Origin: Solwaraspora sp. WMMA2056
Lineage (GTDB): Bacteria; Actinomycetota; Actinomycetes; Mycobacteriales; Micromonosporaceae
NCBI RefSeq assembly: GCF_030345095.1
Contig: NZ_CP128360.1
Span: 3,720,001 to 3,784,000 of the forward strand
DNA: 64,000 nt
Direction of reading: 5' to 3'
Shown in pieces: positions 37,104 to 45,658 of the stretch (its first letter is position 1; every line of letters begins with the position of its first letter). The notes under the pieces are model-generated. The model was not told the DNA's origin. It saw nothing but the letters and a program-made list of their open reading frames with translations, and did no database searches. The translations under genes and the position numbers were made by a program.

Positions 37104-38453
37104 TCAGTGCGTGGCGGCGACGTCCGGACGTCGACCGGCCGAGGTGGCTCCGGCCAGGGCGACCAGGTCGTCGATGATCTCGTTCGGTGCCGGCTGGGCG
37201 AGCATCTCGGCCCGCAGCCGCTGGGCCGCCTGCCGGTACCCCGGGTCGTCCAGCAGCAGGTGGCCGTCGGTGAGCAACTGCGCGGCGCTCACCTCGGTCG
37301 CCCGGCGCAGCACCCCGGCACCGGCCTGGGCCAGCAGGTAACCGTTGACGCCCTCGTCGAGGATCTGCGGCAGCACGATCTGCGGCAGGCCGTGCCGCAG
37401 CGCGGTCAGCATGGTGCCGGCCCCGCCCTGGTGGATCAGTGCGTCGCAGCTCGGCAGCAACGCGTCCAGCGGGACCGACTCGACCACCGTGACGTTCGAC
37501 GGCAGCGGCGGCAGCATCTTCCGCTGGTTGGCGGTGATCGCCAGCATCAGGTCGGCACCCCGGTCGGCGGCGAGCTTCGCGCAACCCGCCAGCACCTCGC
37601 CGGGCAGGAAACCGCGTTCGCCGAGCAGCCGGTGGATCGACGTACCCCAGGTCAGGCAGATGCGCGCCCGGTCGGGGCGGCGGTGCACCCAGCCCGGCAC
37701 CTCGGACAGTCCGTTGTGCGCGATGTAGCGGGTCCGGATGCGCCGGGCCGGCGCGATCGCCTCGGACAGTTGCAGGCCGGGCGGGCAGGGGTCGATGGTG
37801 GCCGCGCCGAGCAGGTCGACCGAGTCCAGGCCGAAGCGGGCCAGCAGCGGATCCAGGCCGGTCACGTTGATGAAGTAGGTGGCGTCCGGGCCGAACAGGG
37901 TGCGCACCGCCGGCACACCGGTCAGCGCGGCGACGACCGGGCCGGCGTGGGTCAGCGGGTCGAACACGATCAGGTCGGGCCGCCACGACCGGGCGAGCGC
38001 CAGCAGGTCGTCGACCATCCGGTCGGCGACCTCGCCGTACAGGGAGGTCCGGGCCGGCGCGGTCTGCGCCCGCTCCACCCAGATCGCCCGGAACACCGCG
38101 TGCATCTCGTCCTCCAGGGCACGCAGCAGCCGGAACTCCGGGCCGAGCCGCGCGGGGTCGCCCTCGGGCGCGAGCCGGTCGGTGATCCGGTCGGTCCGGG
38201 CCCGTTGGCTCGCCGGCCGGCCGGCCGGCGCCCCGTCGAGGCGGATCCGTTCGGTCGCCCGGTGGAACACCCCCGCGATGTCCAGATCCCGGCCGACCCC
38301 GCTGGTGGGCAGACCGGACCGGTCCATCGACGGCAACAGTTCGGGCTGACTGGTCATCCGAACGTCGTGACCGGCGGCCCGCAACGCCCAGGCCAGCGGC
38401 ACCATGGGGAAGTAGTGCGACGGCCAGGCCCAGGTGGTGAACAACACACGCAT
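37104..38453 (-). CDS. GT1 glycosyltransferase, EryCIII/DesVII-like
   Basis: A 449-residue GT-B enzyme: RVLFTTWAWPSHYFPMVPLAWALRAAGHD split over residues 2-30, WGTSIHRLLGERGFLPGEV near the middle, and the donor-site signature CDALIHQGGAGTMLTALRHGLPQIVLPQ split over residues 345-372. The region after residue 90 is longer than in the two other GT1 enzymes here. ATG at 38453 follows GAGGAGCC. It is divergent from the cupin operon, with a SARP-box-like direct repeat between them. Confidence 0.92.
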   Translation of the reverse strand: MRVLFTTWAWPSHYFPMVPLAWALRAAGHDVRMTSQPELLPSMDRSGLPTSGVGRDLDIAGVFHRATERIRLDGAPAGRPASQRARTDRITDRLAPEGDPARLGPEFRLLRALEDEMHAVFRAIWVERAQTAPARTSLYGEVADRMVDDLLALARSWRPDLIVFDPLTHAGPVVAALTGVPAVRTLFGPDATYFINVTGLDPLLARFGLDSVDLLGAATIDPCPPGLQLSEAIAPARRIRTRYIAHNGLSEVPGWVHRRPDRARICLTWGTSIHRLLGERGFLPGEVLAGCAKLAADRGADLMLAITANQRKMLPPLPSNVTVVESVPLDALLPSCDALIHQGGAGTMLTALRHGLPQIVLPQILDEGVNGYLLAQAGAGVLRRATEVSAAQLLTDGHLLLDDPGYRQAAQRLRAEMLAQPAPNEIIDDLVALAGATSAGRRPDVAATH

Positions 38454-38558
38454 CGGTGGCTCCTCGGTGGGTTCTCGGTGGCGCCTCGGCGTGATCGTCG
38501 GCGGTGCCGGTGGTGAACCGGTCGAAGTGGGCTGGAAGCCGGTGTGCGGACCTGCGGG

Positions 38559-38576
38559 TGGAGCCGGGCTGGAGCC
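38559..38576 (+). promoter_or_regulatory. Candidate SARP box, perfect direct repeat (copy 3)
   Basis: TGGAGCC occurs twice, at 38559-38565 and 38570-38576, separated by four bases (GGGC). Two identical heptamers with an 11-base period are the classic SARP binding arrangement. The repeat lies 62 bases before the cupin start. A GCGACCG word 11 bases further on and a GATCGT sequence after it could be a third repeat and a -10. A variant, TGGAAGCC, lies at 38533. Confidence 0.6.
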
Positions 38577-38637
38577 GGCCGCGACCGGCGGAGGCGATCG
38601 TGTCGTCGACGTGCCCAGCCCAGCGGGGAGGCCCTCG

Positions 38638-39111
38638 ATGTCCACCGTCGAACCACCAGCCAGTCCACCGTCACCCCCTGTCGTGCACCGGCCGGTCGGT
38701 GCCGCCGACGTCACGGCGAACCGCCGGCGCGGCGGTGACCTGCGGGTACTGCTCGGTCCGGCGACCGTCGGCGCCACCGCCGGGTTCCTCGGTGTGGTCA
38801 CCCTGGCCCCCGGCGAGTACGTCTCCGAGCACTACCACCCGTACTCGGAGGAGTTCCTGTACGTCGTCTCCGGGTCGGTGGTGGTCCGCCTCGACGGCAC
38901 CGACGTGCCGGTCGACGCCGGGCAGGCGGTGTTCGTCCCGATCGGCGTACCGCACCGGGTCACCAACTCCAGCGACGCCCCGGCGGTCGCGACCTTCCAG
39001 CTCTGTCCGCTCGCGCCCCGACCCGAACTCGGCCATGTCGACACCGAACCGCAGCCGGGCGTCGGACCGACCCTGCAGGTCGGGCCGAGTCTGCCGGTCG
39101 GACCCCGGTGA
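38638..39111 (+). CDS. Cupin-domain polyketide cyclase, TcmJ-like
   Basis: A 157-residue single-cupin protein. The metal-binding motif 1 is EHYHPYSEEFLYVVSG and motif 2 is VFVPIGVPHRVTN. Cupins of this size (TcmJ, PdmK/PdmL-like) assist TcmI-type cyclases in folding pentangular or tetracenomycin frameworks. The tail after residue 140 has a short VGP-rich repeat. ATG at 38638 follows GGGGAGG. Its stop overlaps the next gene by GTGA. Confidence 0.88.
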   Translation: MSTVEPPASPPSPPVVHRPVGAADVTANRRRGGDLRVLLGPATVGATAGFLGVVTLAPGEYVSEHYHPYSEEFLYVVSGSVVVRLDGTDVPVDAGQAVFVPIGVPHRVTNSSDAPAVATFQLCPLAPRPELGHVDTEPQPGVGPTLQVGPSLPVGPR

Positions 39112-39716
39112 CCGGGTCGGCCACGGCGGGCGTGGCAGCCGCCCTCGCCGGCGATGGTCCGTTGTCAGGGCGCGTCACGCTGCTCACCGGGGCGCGGACC
39201 ACCCTTGGCGGGGCCGTCGCGGCGGGCCTGACCGCCGCCGGCGCCCAGGTGCGGGCCGTCGATCCGCATCCGGTCAGTGGCCTCGCCGACGCGGTCGCCC
39301 ACTGTCGAGTCGACGATCGCTTTCCGTACCTGCTTGTCCACCTCGTCGAGGTACCAACCGCCGGCACCGGCACGGCGGACGACCGGGTGCTCGCCACCGC
39401 CCGACGGGTCGGCCGGCAGGTCGCGGCCGCCGCAGCCGGCTGCGGCGGTGGTGGTGGCGGTGGCGGTGGCGGCGTGGTGTTCGTCGCGGTGCCGCCGGCC
39501 GGGGCGGGGCCCGACGCCGTCACCGAGGCCGGGCTGACCGCGCTGGCCCGTACCCTCGCCACCGAGTTCGGCCCGACCGGTGTCCGGGTCAACCAGGTCG
39601 CCGGTCCGGGCTGCGCCGACCGTCCCGACCAGGTCACCGCCGCCGTGCTCTTCCTGGCCAGCGACCGGGCCGCCGGCGTCACCGGGCAGACCCTGCGGCT
39701 CGGCGGTACGCCGTGA
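39108..39716 (+). CDS. Degenerate SDR-fold protein (no catalytic Tyr/Lys)
   Basis: A 202-residue protein with recognisable SDR start (VTLLTGARTTLGGAVAAGL) and end (GVRVNQVAGPG, AVLFLASDRAAGVTGQTLRLGG). The YxxxK segment expected before LARTLATEFG is replaced by AVTEAG, with neither Tyr nor Lys. The NNAG region is missing, and a run of ten Gly precedes the strand that normally carries the catalytic Ser. It is about 45 residues shorter than a classical SDR. Reading frame and ends are intact, so it looks like a repurposed, non-catalytic protein rather than a pseudogene. It is coupled by overlaps to the cupin and to another altered SDR. Confidence 0.85.
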   Translation: MTGSATAGVAAALAGDGPLSGRVTLLTGARTTLGGAVAAGLTAAGAQVRAVDPHPVSGLADAVAHCRVDDRFPYLLVHLVEVPTAGTGTADDRVLATARRVGRQVAAAAAGCGGGGGGGGGGVVFVAVPPAGAGPDAVTEAGLTALARTLATEFGPTGVRVNQVAGPGCADRPDQVTAAVLFLASDRAAGVTGQTLRLGGTP

Positions 39717-40453
39717 CGCCGCCGACCGCCGTTCGCTGTGCGGTCGTCACCGGCGGCACCCGGGGGGTCGGGCGCGCCACCAGCCTGGCGTTGGCCGGTG
39801 CCGGCGTCGCCGTCGTCGCCGTCTACCGGGGCGACGACGACGCCGCCGAGCGGCTCGCCGCCGCACCGGGCTGGGACGCCCGCCGCTGCCGTACGGTCCG
39901 CGCCGACCTGACCACCCCGGCCGGGCGCGAGGTGCTCTCCGCCGCCGTCCGCGACCAGCCGGGCGGGGTCGACCTGCTGGTGAACAACTTCGGCAGCTAC
40001 CGGCCGGCTCCGTTGGCGGCCAGCGACGAGCAGGAGATCAGCGACGGGCTGCACACCAACCTCACCGCGCAGCTGCTCGTCACCCGCGCGCTGCTCGGGT
40101 TGCTCACCGACGGCGGCGCGGTGGTCAACGTCGGTGCCGGGATGGCCGACCGTGGCCGACCCGGGCACGTGGTGTTCACCGCGGCCAAGGCCGGGCTCGC
40201 CGGCTTCACCCGGGCCCTGGCCAAGGAGCTGGCCCCCAGGTCGATCCGGGTGAACACCGTCGCCCCCGGCGTCGTCGTCACCGAACGGGGTCTCGACCTG
40301 CCACCCCCGGTACGTGCCGCGCTGCTGGCGGCGATCCCGCTGCGCCGGTTCGTCACCGCCACCGACGTCGCCGAGGTCGTGTGCTTCCTCGGTGACGCCC
40401 GATGCGCCGGTGCGATCACCGGCAGCACCATCAACGTCGACGGTGGACTTTGA
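39713..40453 (+). CDS. SDR-family protein with Phe/Ala in place of catalytic Tyr/Ser
   Basis: A 246-residue protein of normal SDR length with an intact NADP loop TGGTRGVGRA. In the active site, however, YxxxK has become FTAAK, and the catalytic Ser of VNVGS has become VNVGA. The intact ketoreductase at 29622 has VNVGSR and YTAAK at the same places, making the substitutions clear. NNAG is NNFG. It ends STINVDGGL. It probably binds cofactor and may fold, bind or cyclise the polyketide, or pair with the preceding degenerate SDR. GTG overlaps the upstream stop. Confidence 0.88.
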   Translation: MTPPTAVRCAVVTGGTRGVGRATSLALAGAGVAVVAVYRGDDDAAERLAAAPGWDARRCRTVRADLTTPAGREVLSAAVRDQPGGVDLLVNNFGSYRPAPLAASDEQEISDGLHTNLTAQLLVTRALLGLLTDGGAVVNVGAGMADRGRPGHVVFTAAKAGLAGFTRALAKELAPRSIRVNTVAPGVVVTERGLDLPPPVRAALLAAIPLRRFVTATDVAEVVCFLGDARCAGAITGSTINVDGGL

Positions 40454-40468
40454 CCCGGAGGGTGACCC

Positions 40469-43400
40469 ATGCCGCGTAGCCGTACCGTATCCGCACCGCG
40501 CCGGCCGGGCGGCGGGTCGGGCGCCGACCCCGCCGCCGACCGGCCCGGCGCTCGGCCCGGCTGGGTCCGGCGGCTGCTGCCGATCGTGCGGCTGCGGCCG
40601 GGCAACCTGCTGATCGCCTTCGCCGCCACCATCGGCGCGGGTGTCGCCGCGGCGGCCCTGCTGCTGGTCCAACGCCAGGTGCTCGACCTGGCGGTGGCCG
40701 GCGACACCGGCGCGCTGCCGTGGCCGTTGGCGTCGCTGGTGGCGCTCGGCGCGGTGGCGTACGTCGCGCAGCGGATCGCCGCCTACCGGGAACTCAAGGG
40801 TGCCAACGACGCCCAGTTCCTGGTCTACGACGCGGTGCATCAGCGGATGCAGCGCATCGACCCGGACAGTCAGCCGCTGCCGCCAGGGCAGCTCGCCGCC
40901 CGGCTCAACCTGGACATCGACCGGATGTCGCGGGCCGTCGCCTCGCTGCCCCGGCTGCTCGGTGCGGTCGTCGTCGTGGCGACCGCCGGGGTCCTGATGC
41001 TGCTGCTGCACCCGGCGGTCGGCGTGACGGCGCTGCTGAGCGTGCCGCTGCTGCTCGCCGTCGCCTGGTGGATCCGACGCCGGGTCCGCCCGGCGGTCTG
41101 GGACGCGCAGCAGCGGGAGGCGGACGTCGCGCAGACGGCGAGTCTGGCCATCCACGGCGTACGGGTGGTCAAGGCGTTCGGTCAGGAGTCCCGCGAGACC
41201 GCACGGTTGGCGGCGGCGGCCGACCAGCTGTTCGGCTCCCGGATGCGCAGCGTCCGGTTGCAGGCCACCCACCAGCCGCTGCTGGACCTGGTGCCGCTGC
41301 TGACCCAGGTGGCGGTGGTCGTCCTTGGCGGCTGGCTGACCCTGCGCGGTGAGATCAGCCTGGGGACGTTCCTCGCGCTGAGCATCTTCGCCGGGCAACT
41401 GATCGGCAGCGTACGGTGGCTGGCCGACTCCGTGGTGGACCTGCAGGAGGCCGGCGTCTGCGCCGAGCGGGTGCTGGACCTGCTGGACCTGCCGCCGGCG
41501 GTGGTCGAGGACCCGGCGGCCGGTCCGCTGCCGCCGCTGCGCGGAGACGTGTCGATGGACCGGGTCCGGTTCGGCTATCCCGGCGGCGCGCCGGTGGTGG
41601 ACGGACTGTCCCTGCGGGTGGCCGCCGGCGAGTCGGTCGCCCTGGTCGGGGTCGCCGGCTCCGGCAAGTCGACCCTGCTGAAGCTGCTGGCCCGGTTCCA
41701 CGACCCGCAGTCCGGCGCGGTCCGGCTCGACGGGACCGACCTGCGTACGGTGACCCTGCGGTCGCTGCGTCGGCAGGTCGGGTCGGTGTTCGACGAACCG
41801 TTGCTGTTCACCGGCACCATCGGGGACAACATCCGGTACGGCCGACCCGACGCGACCGACGACGAGGTCGAGGCGGTGGCCCGGGTCGCCGGCGCCCACG
41901 ACTTCGTCGCCGACCTGCCCGACGGGTACGCGACGGTCGTCGGCGACCGGGGATCCACCCTGTCCGGCGGCCAGCGGCAGCGGATCGCCCTGGCCCGTAC
42001 CCTGCTGACCGGGCCCCGGGTGCTGCTGCTCGACGACCCGACCGCCGGGGTCGACGCCAGCCTGGAGTGGGAGATCCACCGGCGGCTGCGTGACTGGGCG
42101 GTCGGTCGGACCGTGATCTACGTCGGCTACCGGGCCGCCACCATCGCCGCCGCCGACCGGATCGTCGTGCTCGACGCGGGTCGGATCGTCGACCAGGGCC
42201 GGCACGCGGAGCTGCTGGAGCGCTGTCCGGCGTACCGGCGGTTGGTGGACCCGCAGGCCGCCGCGGGCCCCGATGCCACGGCGCAGGACGGCCCCACAAT
42301 GGACGCCGACCTGACGGCGGAGGCCGACCCGGCCCGGCCGGCGGCGTCCTCGGCCCGCCGGGGCGGACGGCGCGGCATCCGATCCGGCGGCGGCGACGAG
42401 CGGCTGCGCGCCGCCGCGGCCCGGCTTGCCCCGCCACGCGACTCCTACCCGGTCGGCGCGATCGACCTGGCCGGGCCGTTCTCCGTCGGTGCGCTGCTGC
42501 GGCCGCACCGCGCCGGGTTCGCCGTCGTCCTGGCGCTGCTGGCGGTGCAGACGGTCGCCGGTGTCCTCGGCCCGCTGTTCACCCGCTCGGCCGTCGACGA
42601 CGGCATGCTCGCCCAGTCGATGGACGGGGTGCTCACCGCGGCGGCGGCGATCCTGGTGACCAGCCTGGTCGGCCTGCTGCTCGCCCCGGTCACCGCGATC
42701 GTCGCCGGCCGGGCCGGGCAACGGGTCGTCGCCATCCTCCGGATGATCGTCTGGACCCGGATGATCCGGCTGCCGGTCTCCTACTACGAACGGCAGCCGG
42801 CCGGCCGGCTGCTCACCCGGCTGATCCACGACGTACAGGGCTTCGCCCAGTTCGCCACCACCGGCCTGGTCGGGGCGGTCGTCGCCGCCCTCACCGTCGT
42901 CGGCGTCCTGGTGGCGATGCTGGTCGTCGACGTGGTGCTGGCGACGCTGGTCGCCGTGTCGGTGGTGCCCTTCATCCTGCTGCTGCGCTGGTTCAACGCC
43001 CGGCTCGGCGCGGCGTTCCTGGCCGCCCGCGAACAGATGGCCGACGCCAACGCGGCGCTGCAGGAGAACCTCGCCGGTGTACGCGAGGCCCAGGCCTTCG
43101 GCCAGCAGGAGCGCCAGCACGCCGAGTACCGTCGACTGATCCGGATCTACCTGGACCACCGACTCGCCGCCGAGAAGCTGATCGCCGCCAGCTATCCGGT
43201 GGTCACCTTCCTCAGCGGCATGGCGCTGACCATGGTGTTCGGGCTGGGTGCCGTGCTCCTGGCCCGTGGCGCGCTCACCGCCGGCGAGCTGATCGCCTTC
43301 GTCCTGTGGGTGGGTCTGTTCTTCCCCCCGATCGTGGAGCTGGGCACGTTCGTGACCTCCGACGTGCAGCGGGTCGGCGTCTCCACCGGCCGGATCCGGG

Positions 43401-44233
43401 AGCTGTTCGACGAGAAGCCCGGCCCACCGCCGCCGACGTCCCCCGTACGGCCCGCGCGGATCCGCGGTGAACTGCGGCTGACCGGCGTCCGGTTCCGCTA
43501 CCCGGGCACCCGCAGCGAGGTGCTGCACGACGTGGACCTGACGGTCCCGGCGGGGACGACACTGGCCCTGGTCGGGCCGACCGGCGCCGGCAAGTCGACA
43601 ATCGTCAAGCTGCTGGCCCGGTTCTACGACCCGGATGCCGGACAGGTGCTCCTCGACGGCGTACCGCTGGCCGACCTCGACCCCGCCACGCTGCGGCGCA
43701 CCGTCGGCTACCTGCCGCAGGAGCCGTACCTGTTCGCCGGCACCATCCGGGACAACATCGGCTACGGCCGGCCCGAGGCCACCGACGCCGAGATCGAGGC
43801 GGCCGCCCGCGCGGTCGGTGCCCACCAGGGCGTCACCGGGCTGCCAGAGGGGTACGGGTCGGCGGTGGGCGAACGTGGCGACCTGCTCTCCGCCGGTCTG
43901 CGGCAGCTGGTCTGCCTGGCCCGTGCCTACCTGGTCGATCCGGCGGTGGTGCTGCTGGACGAGGCGACCGCCAAGCTCGACCTGTCGACCGAGGCCCGGG
44001 TGCTGGCGGCGGTCCGTGCCGTCGCCGAGGGCCGGACCACCGTGATGATCGCCCACCGGCTGCAGACCGCCCGGATGGCCGATCGGATCGCCGTCGTCGC
44101 CGACGGCCGGATCGTCGAGTTCGGCACCCACGCCCAGCTGGTGACGGCCGGCGGCCGATACCACCAACTGTGGACGGCGGCGGCGCTGCCCAGTGCCCCG
44201 GTGGACGCGTCAGCGGCATCCGCGCCGGTCTGA
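40469..44233 (+). CDS. Fused ABC exporter (TMD-NBD-TMD-NBD) with one degenerate ATP site
   Basis: A 1254-residue full-length exporter, two half-transporters joined. NBD1: Walker A GVAGSGKST (about 394), signature LSGGQRQRIALAR, Walker B LLLDDPTAG with Asp in place of the catalytic Glu, and Tyr in place of the H-loop His (VGYRAAT). NBD2: Walker A GPTGAGKST (about 1036), signature LSAGLRQL, intact LLDEATAKLD and IAHRL. The Asp/Tyr changes of NBD1 and the altered signature of NBD2 meet in the same composite site, leaving one consensus ATPase site, as in heterodimeric exporters such as TM287/288. Probable role: export of the product and self-resistance. ATG at 40469 follows GGAGGG. Confidence 0.93.
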   Translation: MPRSRTVSAPRRPGGGSGADPAADRPGARPGWVRRLLPIVRLRPGNLLIAFAATIGAGVAAAALLLVQRQVLDLAVAGDTGALPWPLASLVALGAVAYVAQRIAAYRELKGANDAQFLVYDAVHQRMQRIDPDSQPLPPGQLAARLNLDIDRMSRAVASLPRLLGAVVVVATAGVLMLLLHPAVGVTALLSVPLLLAVAWWIRRRVRPAVWDAQQREADVAQTASLAIHGVRVVKAFGQESRETARLAAAADQLFGSRMRSVRLQATHQPLLDLVPLLTQVAVVVLGGWLTLRGEISLGTFLALSIFAGQLIGSVRWLADSVVDLQEAGVCAERVLDLLDLPPAVVEDPAAGPLPPLRGDVSMDRVRFGYPGGAPVVDGLSLRVAAGESVALVGVAGSGKSTLLKLLARFHDPQSGAVRLDGTDLRTVTLRSLRRQVGSVFDEPLLFTGTIGDNIRYGRPDATDDEVEAVARVAGAHDFVADLPDGYATVVGDRGSTLSGGQRQRIALARTLLTGPRVLLLDDPTAGVDASLEWEIHRRLRDWAVGRTVIYVGYRAATIAAADRIVVLDAGRIVDQGRHAELLERCPAYRRLVDPQAAAGPDATAQDGPTMDADLTAEADPARPAASSARRGGRRGIRSGGGDERLRAAAARLAPPRDSYPVGAIDLAGPFSVGALLRPHRAGFAVVLALLAVQTVAGVLGPLFTRSAVDDGMLAQSMDGVLTAAAAILVTSLVGLLLAPVTAIVAGRAGQRVVAILRMIVWTRMIRLPVSYYERQPAGRLLTRLIHDVQGFAQFATTGLVGAVVAALTVVGVLVAMLVVDVVLATLVAVSVVPFILLLRWFNARLGAAFLAAREQMADANAALQENLAGVREAQAFGQQERQHAEYRRLIRIYLDHRLAAEKLIAASYPVVTFLSGMALTMVFGLGAVLLARGALTAGELIAFVLWVGLFFPPIVELGTFVTSDVQRVGVSTGRIRELFDEKPGPPPPTSPVRPARIRGELRLTGVRFRYPGTRSEVLHDVDLTVPAGTTLALVGPTGAGKSTIVKLLARFYDPDAGQVLLDGVPLADLDPATLRRTVGYLPQEPYLFAGTIRDNIGYGRPEATDAEIEAAARAVGAHQGVTGLPEGYGSAVGERGDLLSAGLRQLVCLARAYLVDPAVVLLDEATAKLDLSTEARVLAAVRAVAEGRTTVMIAHRLQTARMADRIAVVADGRIVEFGTHAQLVTAGGRYHQLWTAAALPSAPVDASAASAPV

Positions 44234-44270
44234 CCGGGCGGGTCAGGGCGCGGCGGCTCCGGCCGGGATG

Positions 44271-44294
44271 CGTCGGGTCCGGTCCGACCCGGCG
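44271..44294. terminator. Weak terminator hairpin between convergent ABC and GT1 genes
   Basis: CGTCGGGTC and GACCCGGCG form a 9-bp stem with one G-U pair and a 6-base loop. It lies 37 bases after the ABC stop and 22 bases past the end of the GT1 gene. There is no T-tract. Confidence 0.45.
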
Positions 44295-44316
44295 GGGTGT
44301 CGTCGGCTCCGGCCGG

Positions 44317-45480
44317 TCAGCGGCGGGTGACCCACTGCTCCAGGTCAGCCACCACGGCCGCCGGCGCGGGCCGTACGGCGATCCGGGCGGCCAGCCCGGT
44401 GGCGGCCCGCGCGTACGACGGATCAGCCAGGACCTCGGCGGCGAGCGCCGCCACCTCGGTCGCGTCGACCTGCTCGCCGCCGCCGACCCACCGCCCGGCA
44501 CCGGTGCCGGCCAGCCGCTCGGCGTTGAACGTCTGGTCCGGCAGGCTCGGTACGGCTACCTGCGGCACCCCGTGCGCGGCGGCGGTCATCATCGTGCCCC
44601 CACCGCCCTGGTGCACCAGCAGGTCACAGCTGGGCAGCAGCAGGTCCAGCGGAATCCGCCCGATCATCCGCACGGTCGCCGGCACCGGGGCGAACAGGTC
44701 CCGCTGACTGTCCGGCACCGCCACGACCAGCTCGGCGTCGAGGGCACCGAGCGCCCGCAGGATCGCGGGCACGTGCCGCATCCGGTCCGGATCCAGTGCG
44801 TGCAGCGACGTACCCCAGGTCAGACAGACCCGGGGTCGGCGGGCCGGTGCGGTGAGCCAGTCGGGCATCCGGGCCGGTCCGTTGAACGGCAGGTACCGCA
44901 CCGGCATCCGGGGCAGGTCGTCACTGATCTGCAGCTCGGGTGGACACGGGTCCAGGGTGCGGTCACCGGCGGGGTCGACACCGTCGATTCCGTACCGCTG
45001 CGCCAGTGGGCCGGTGATCCGTCGGGGGAAGCCGTTGACCGGCGAGGTGAAGTCGCAGCACCACAGCTGGCGTACCGCCGGGATCCCCAGCACGGTGGCG
45101 ACCAGCGGGCCGACCAGCGCGGCCGGCTCGTAGACCACCAGGTCCGGGCGCCAGCCACGGCAGAACCGCAGCAGCTCGTCGGCGAGCAGACCGGCGACGA
45201 CCTCGGCGGTGGCGACCATTCCGGTGAAATCGAGTCGGCCGGCGACCGGGGCCGGCCGGGGGCGGCGCAGCCGTTCCCGCCGCTGCTGACGCAGCAGCGC
45301 GAACATGTCGACCGGCGGCCCGATCGGCAGTGCCGGCAACCCGGCCCGCACCACCGGACCGGTCTCGGTGGGATGGCACGCGACCAGCACCTCGTGACCG
45401 GCGGCGCGCAGCGCCCAGCCGGTCGGAACGAGTGGGGCGAAATGACCGCCACCCGCCCACGACGCGAACAGCACCCGCAC
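44317..45480 (-). CDS. GT1 glycosyltransferase, EryCIII/DesVII-like
   Basis: A 387-residue GT-B enzyme: RVLFASWAGGGHFAPLVPTG at the start, CCDFTSPVNGFPRR in the acceptor domain, and CDLLVHQGGGGTMMTAAAHGVPQVAVPS split over residues 293-320 in the donor site. GTG at 45480 is chosen because GGAGG precedes it by six bases; a frame opening at 45537 has none. It is the shortest of the three GT1 enzymes and is divergent from the LLM oxidoreductase. Confidence 0.92.
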   Translation of the reverse strand: MRVLFASWAGGGHFAPLVPTGWALRAAGHEVLVACHPTETGPVVRAGLPALPIGPPVDMFALLRQQRRERLRRPRPAPVAGRLDFTGMVATAEVVAGLLADELLRFCRGWRPDLVVYEPAALVGPLVATVLGIPAVRQLWCCDFTSPVNGFPRRITGPLAQRYGIDGVDPAGDRTLDPCPPELQISDDLPRMPVRYLPFNGPARMPDWLTAPARRPRVCLTWGTSLHALDPDRMRHVPAILRALGALDAELVVAVPDSQRDLFAPVPATVRMIGRIPLDLLLPSCDLLVHQGGGGTMMTAAAHGVPQVAVPSLPDQTFNAERLAGTGAGRWVGGGEQVDATEVAALAAEVLADPSYARAATGLAARIAVRPAPAAVVADLEQWVTRR

Positions 45481-45564
45481 GACCAGCCTCCGATCCGTCG
45501 CTGACGTCGCTGACGTCGCGAGTCTGCGCGCCGGCACTGTGATCTGGTTCCAGTCGTGGTGTGG

Positions 45565-45580
45565 CCCGGCTGGAGGACCG
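45565..45580 (+). promoter_or_regulatory. Candidate SARP box (copy 4)
   Basis: CCCGGCTGGAGGACCG lies 79 bases before the oxidoreductase ATG, in the 178-base region shared with the divergent GT1 gene. The core CCGGCTGGAG matches the other intergenic copies. A separate direct repeat TCGCTGACG (two copies, 9-base period, 45501-45518) is also present. No gene is seen in 45481-45658. Confidence 0.4.
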
Positions 45581-45658
45581 TCGGCGTCTCGTGCCGGCCT
45601 CGCCCGGGATGCGAATCCGACCCGTCATGGTGGCGCCACCGGCAAGAGGGGAGTGACC

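Noticed and set aside
39108-39716. Pseudogene call for the shortened SDR
   Set aside because: The frame is open, with overlapping start and stop to both neighbours, and keeps conserved end segments; a repurposed protein fits better than decay.
38960-44167. A 1735-codon open frame on the minus strand opposite the cupin, SDR and ABC genes
   Set aside because: It is antisense to genes with clear motifs, has low-complexity Arg/Gly/Asp/His composition typical of GC-rich shadow frames, and shows no domain.
45501-45518. TCGCTGACG direct repeat as a SARP box
   Set aside because: Its 9-base period does not fit the 11-base spacing of SARP sites, and it is not shared with other cluster promoters.
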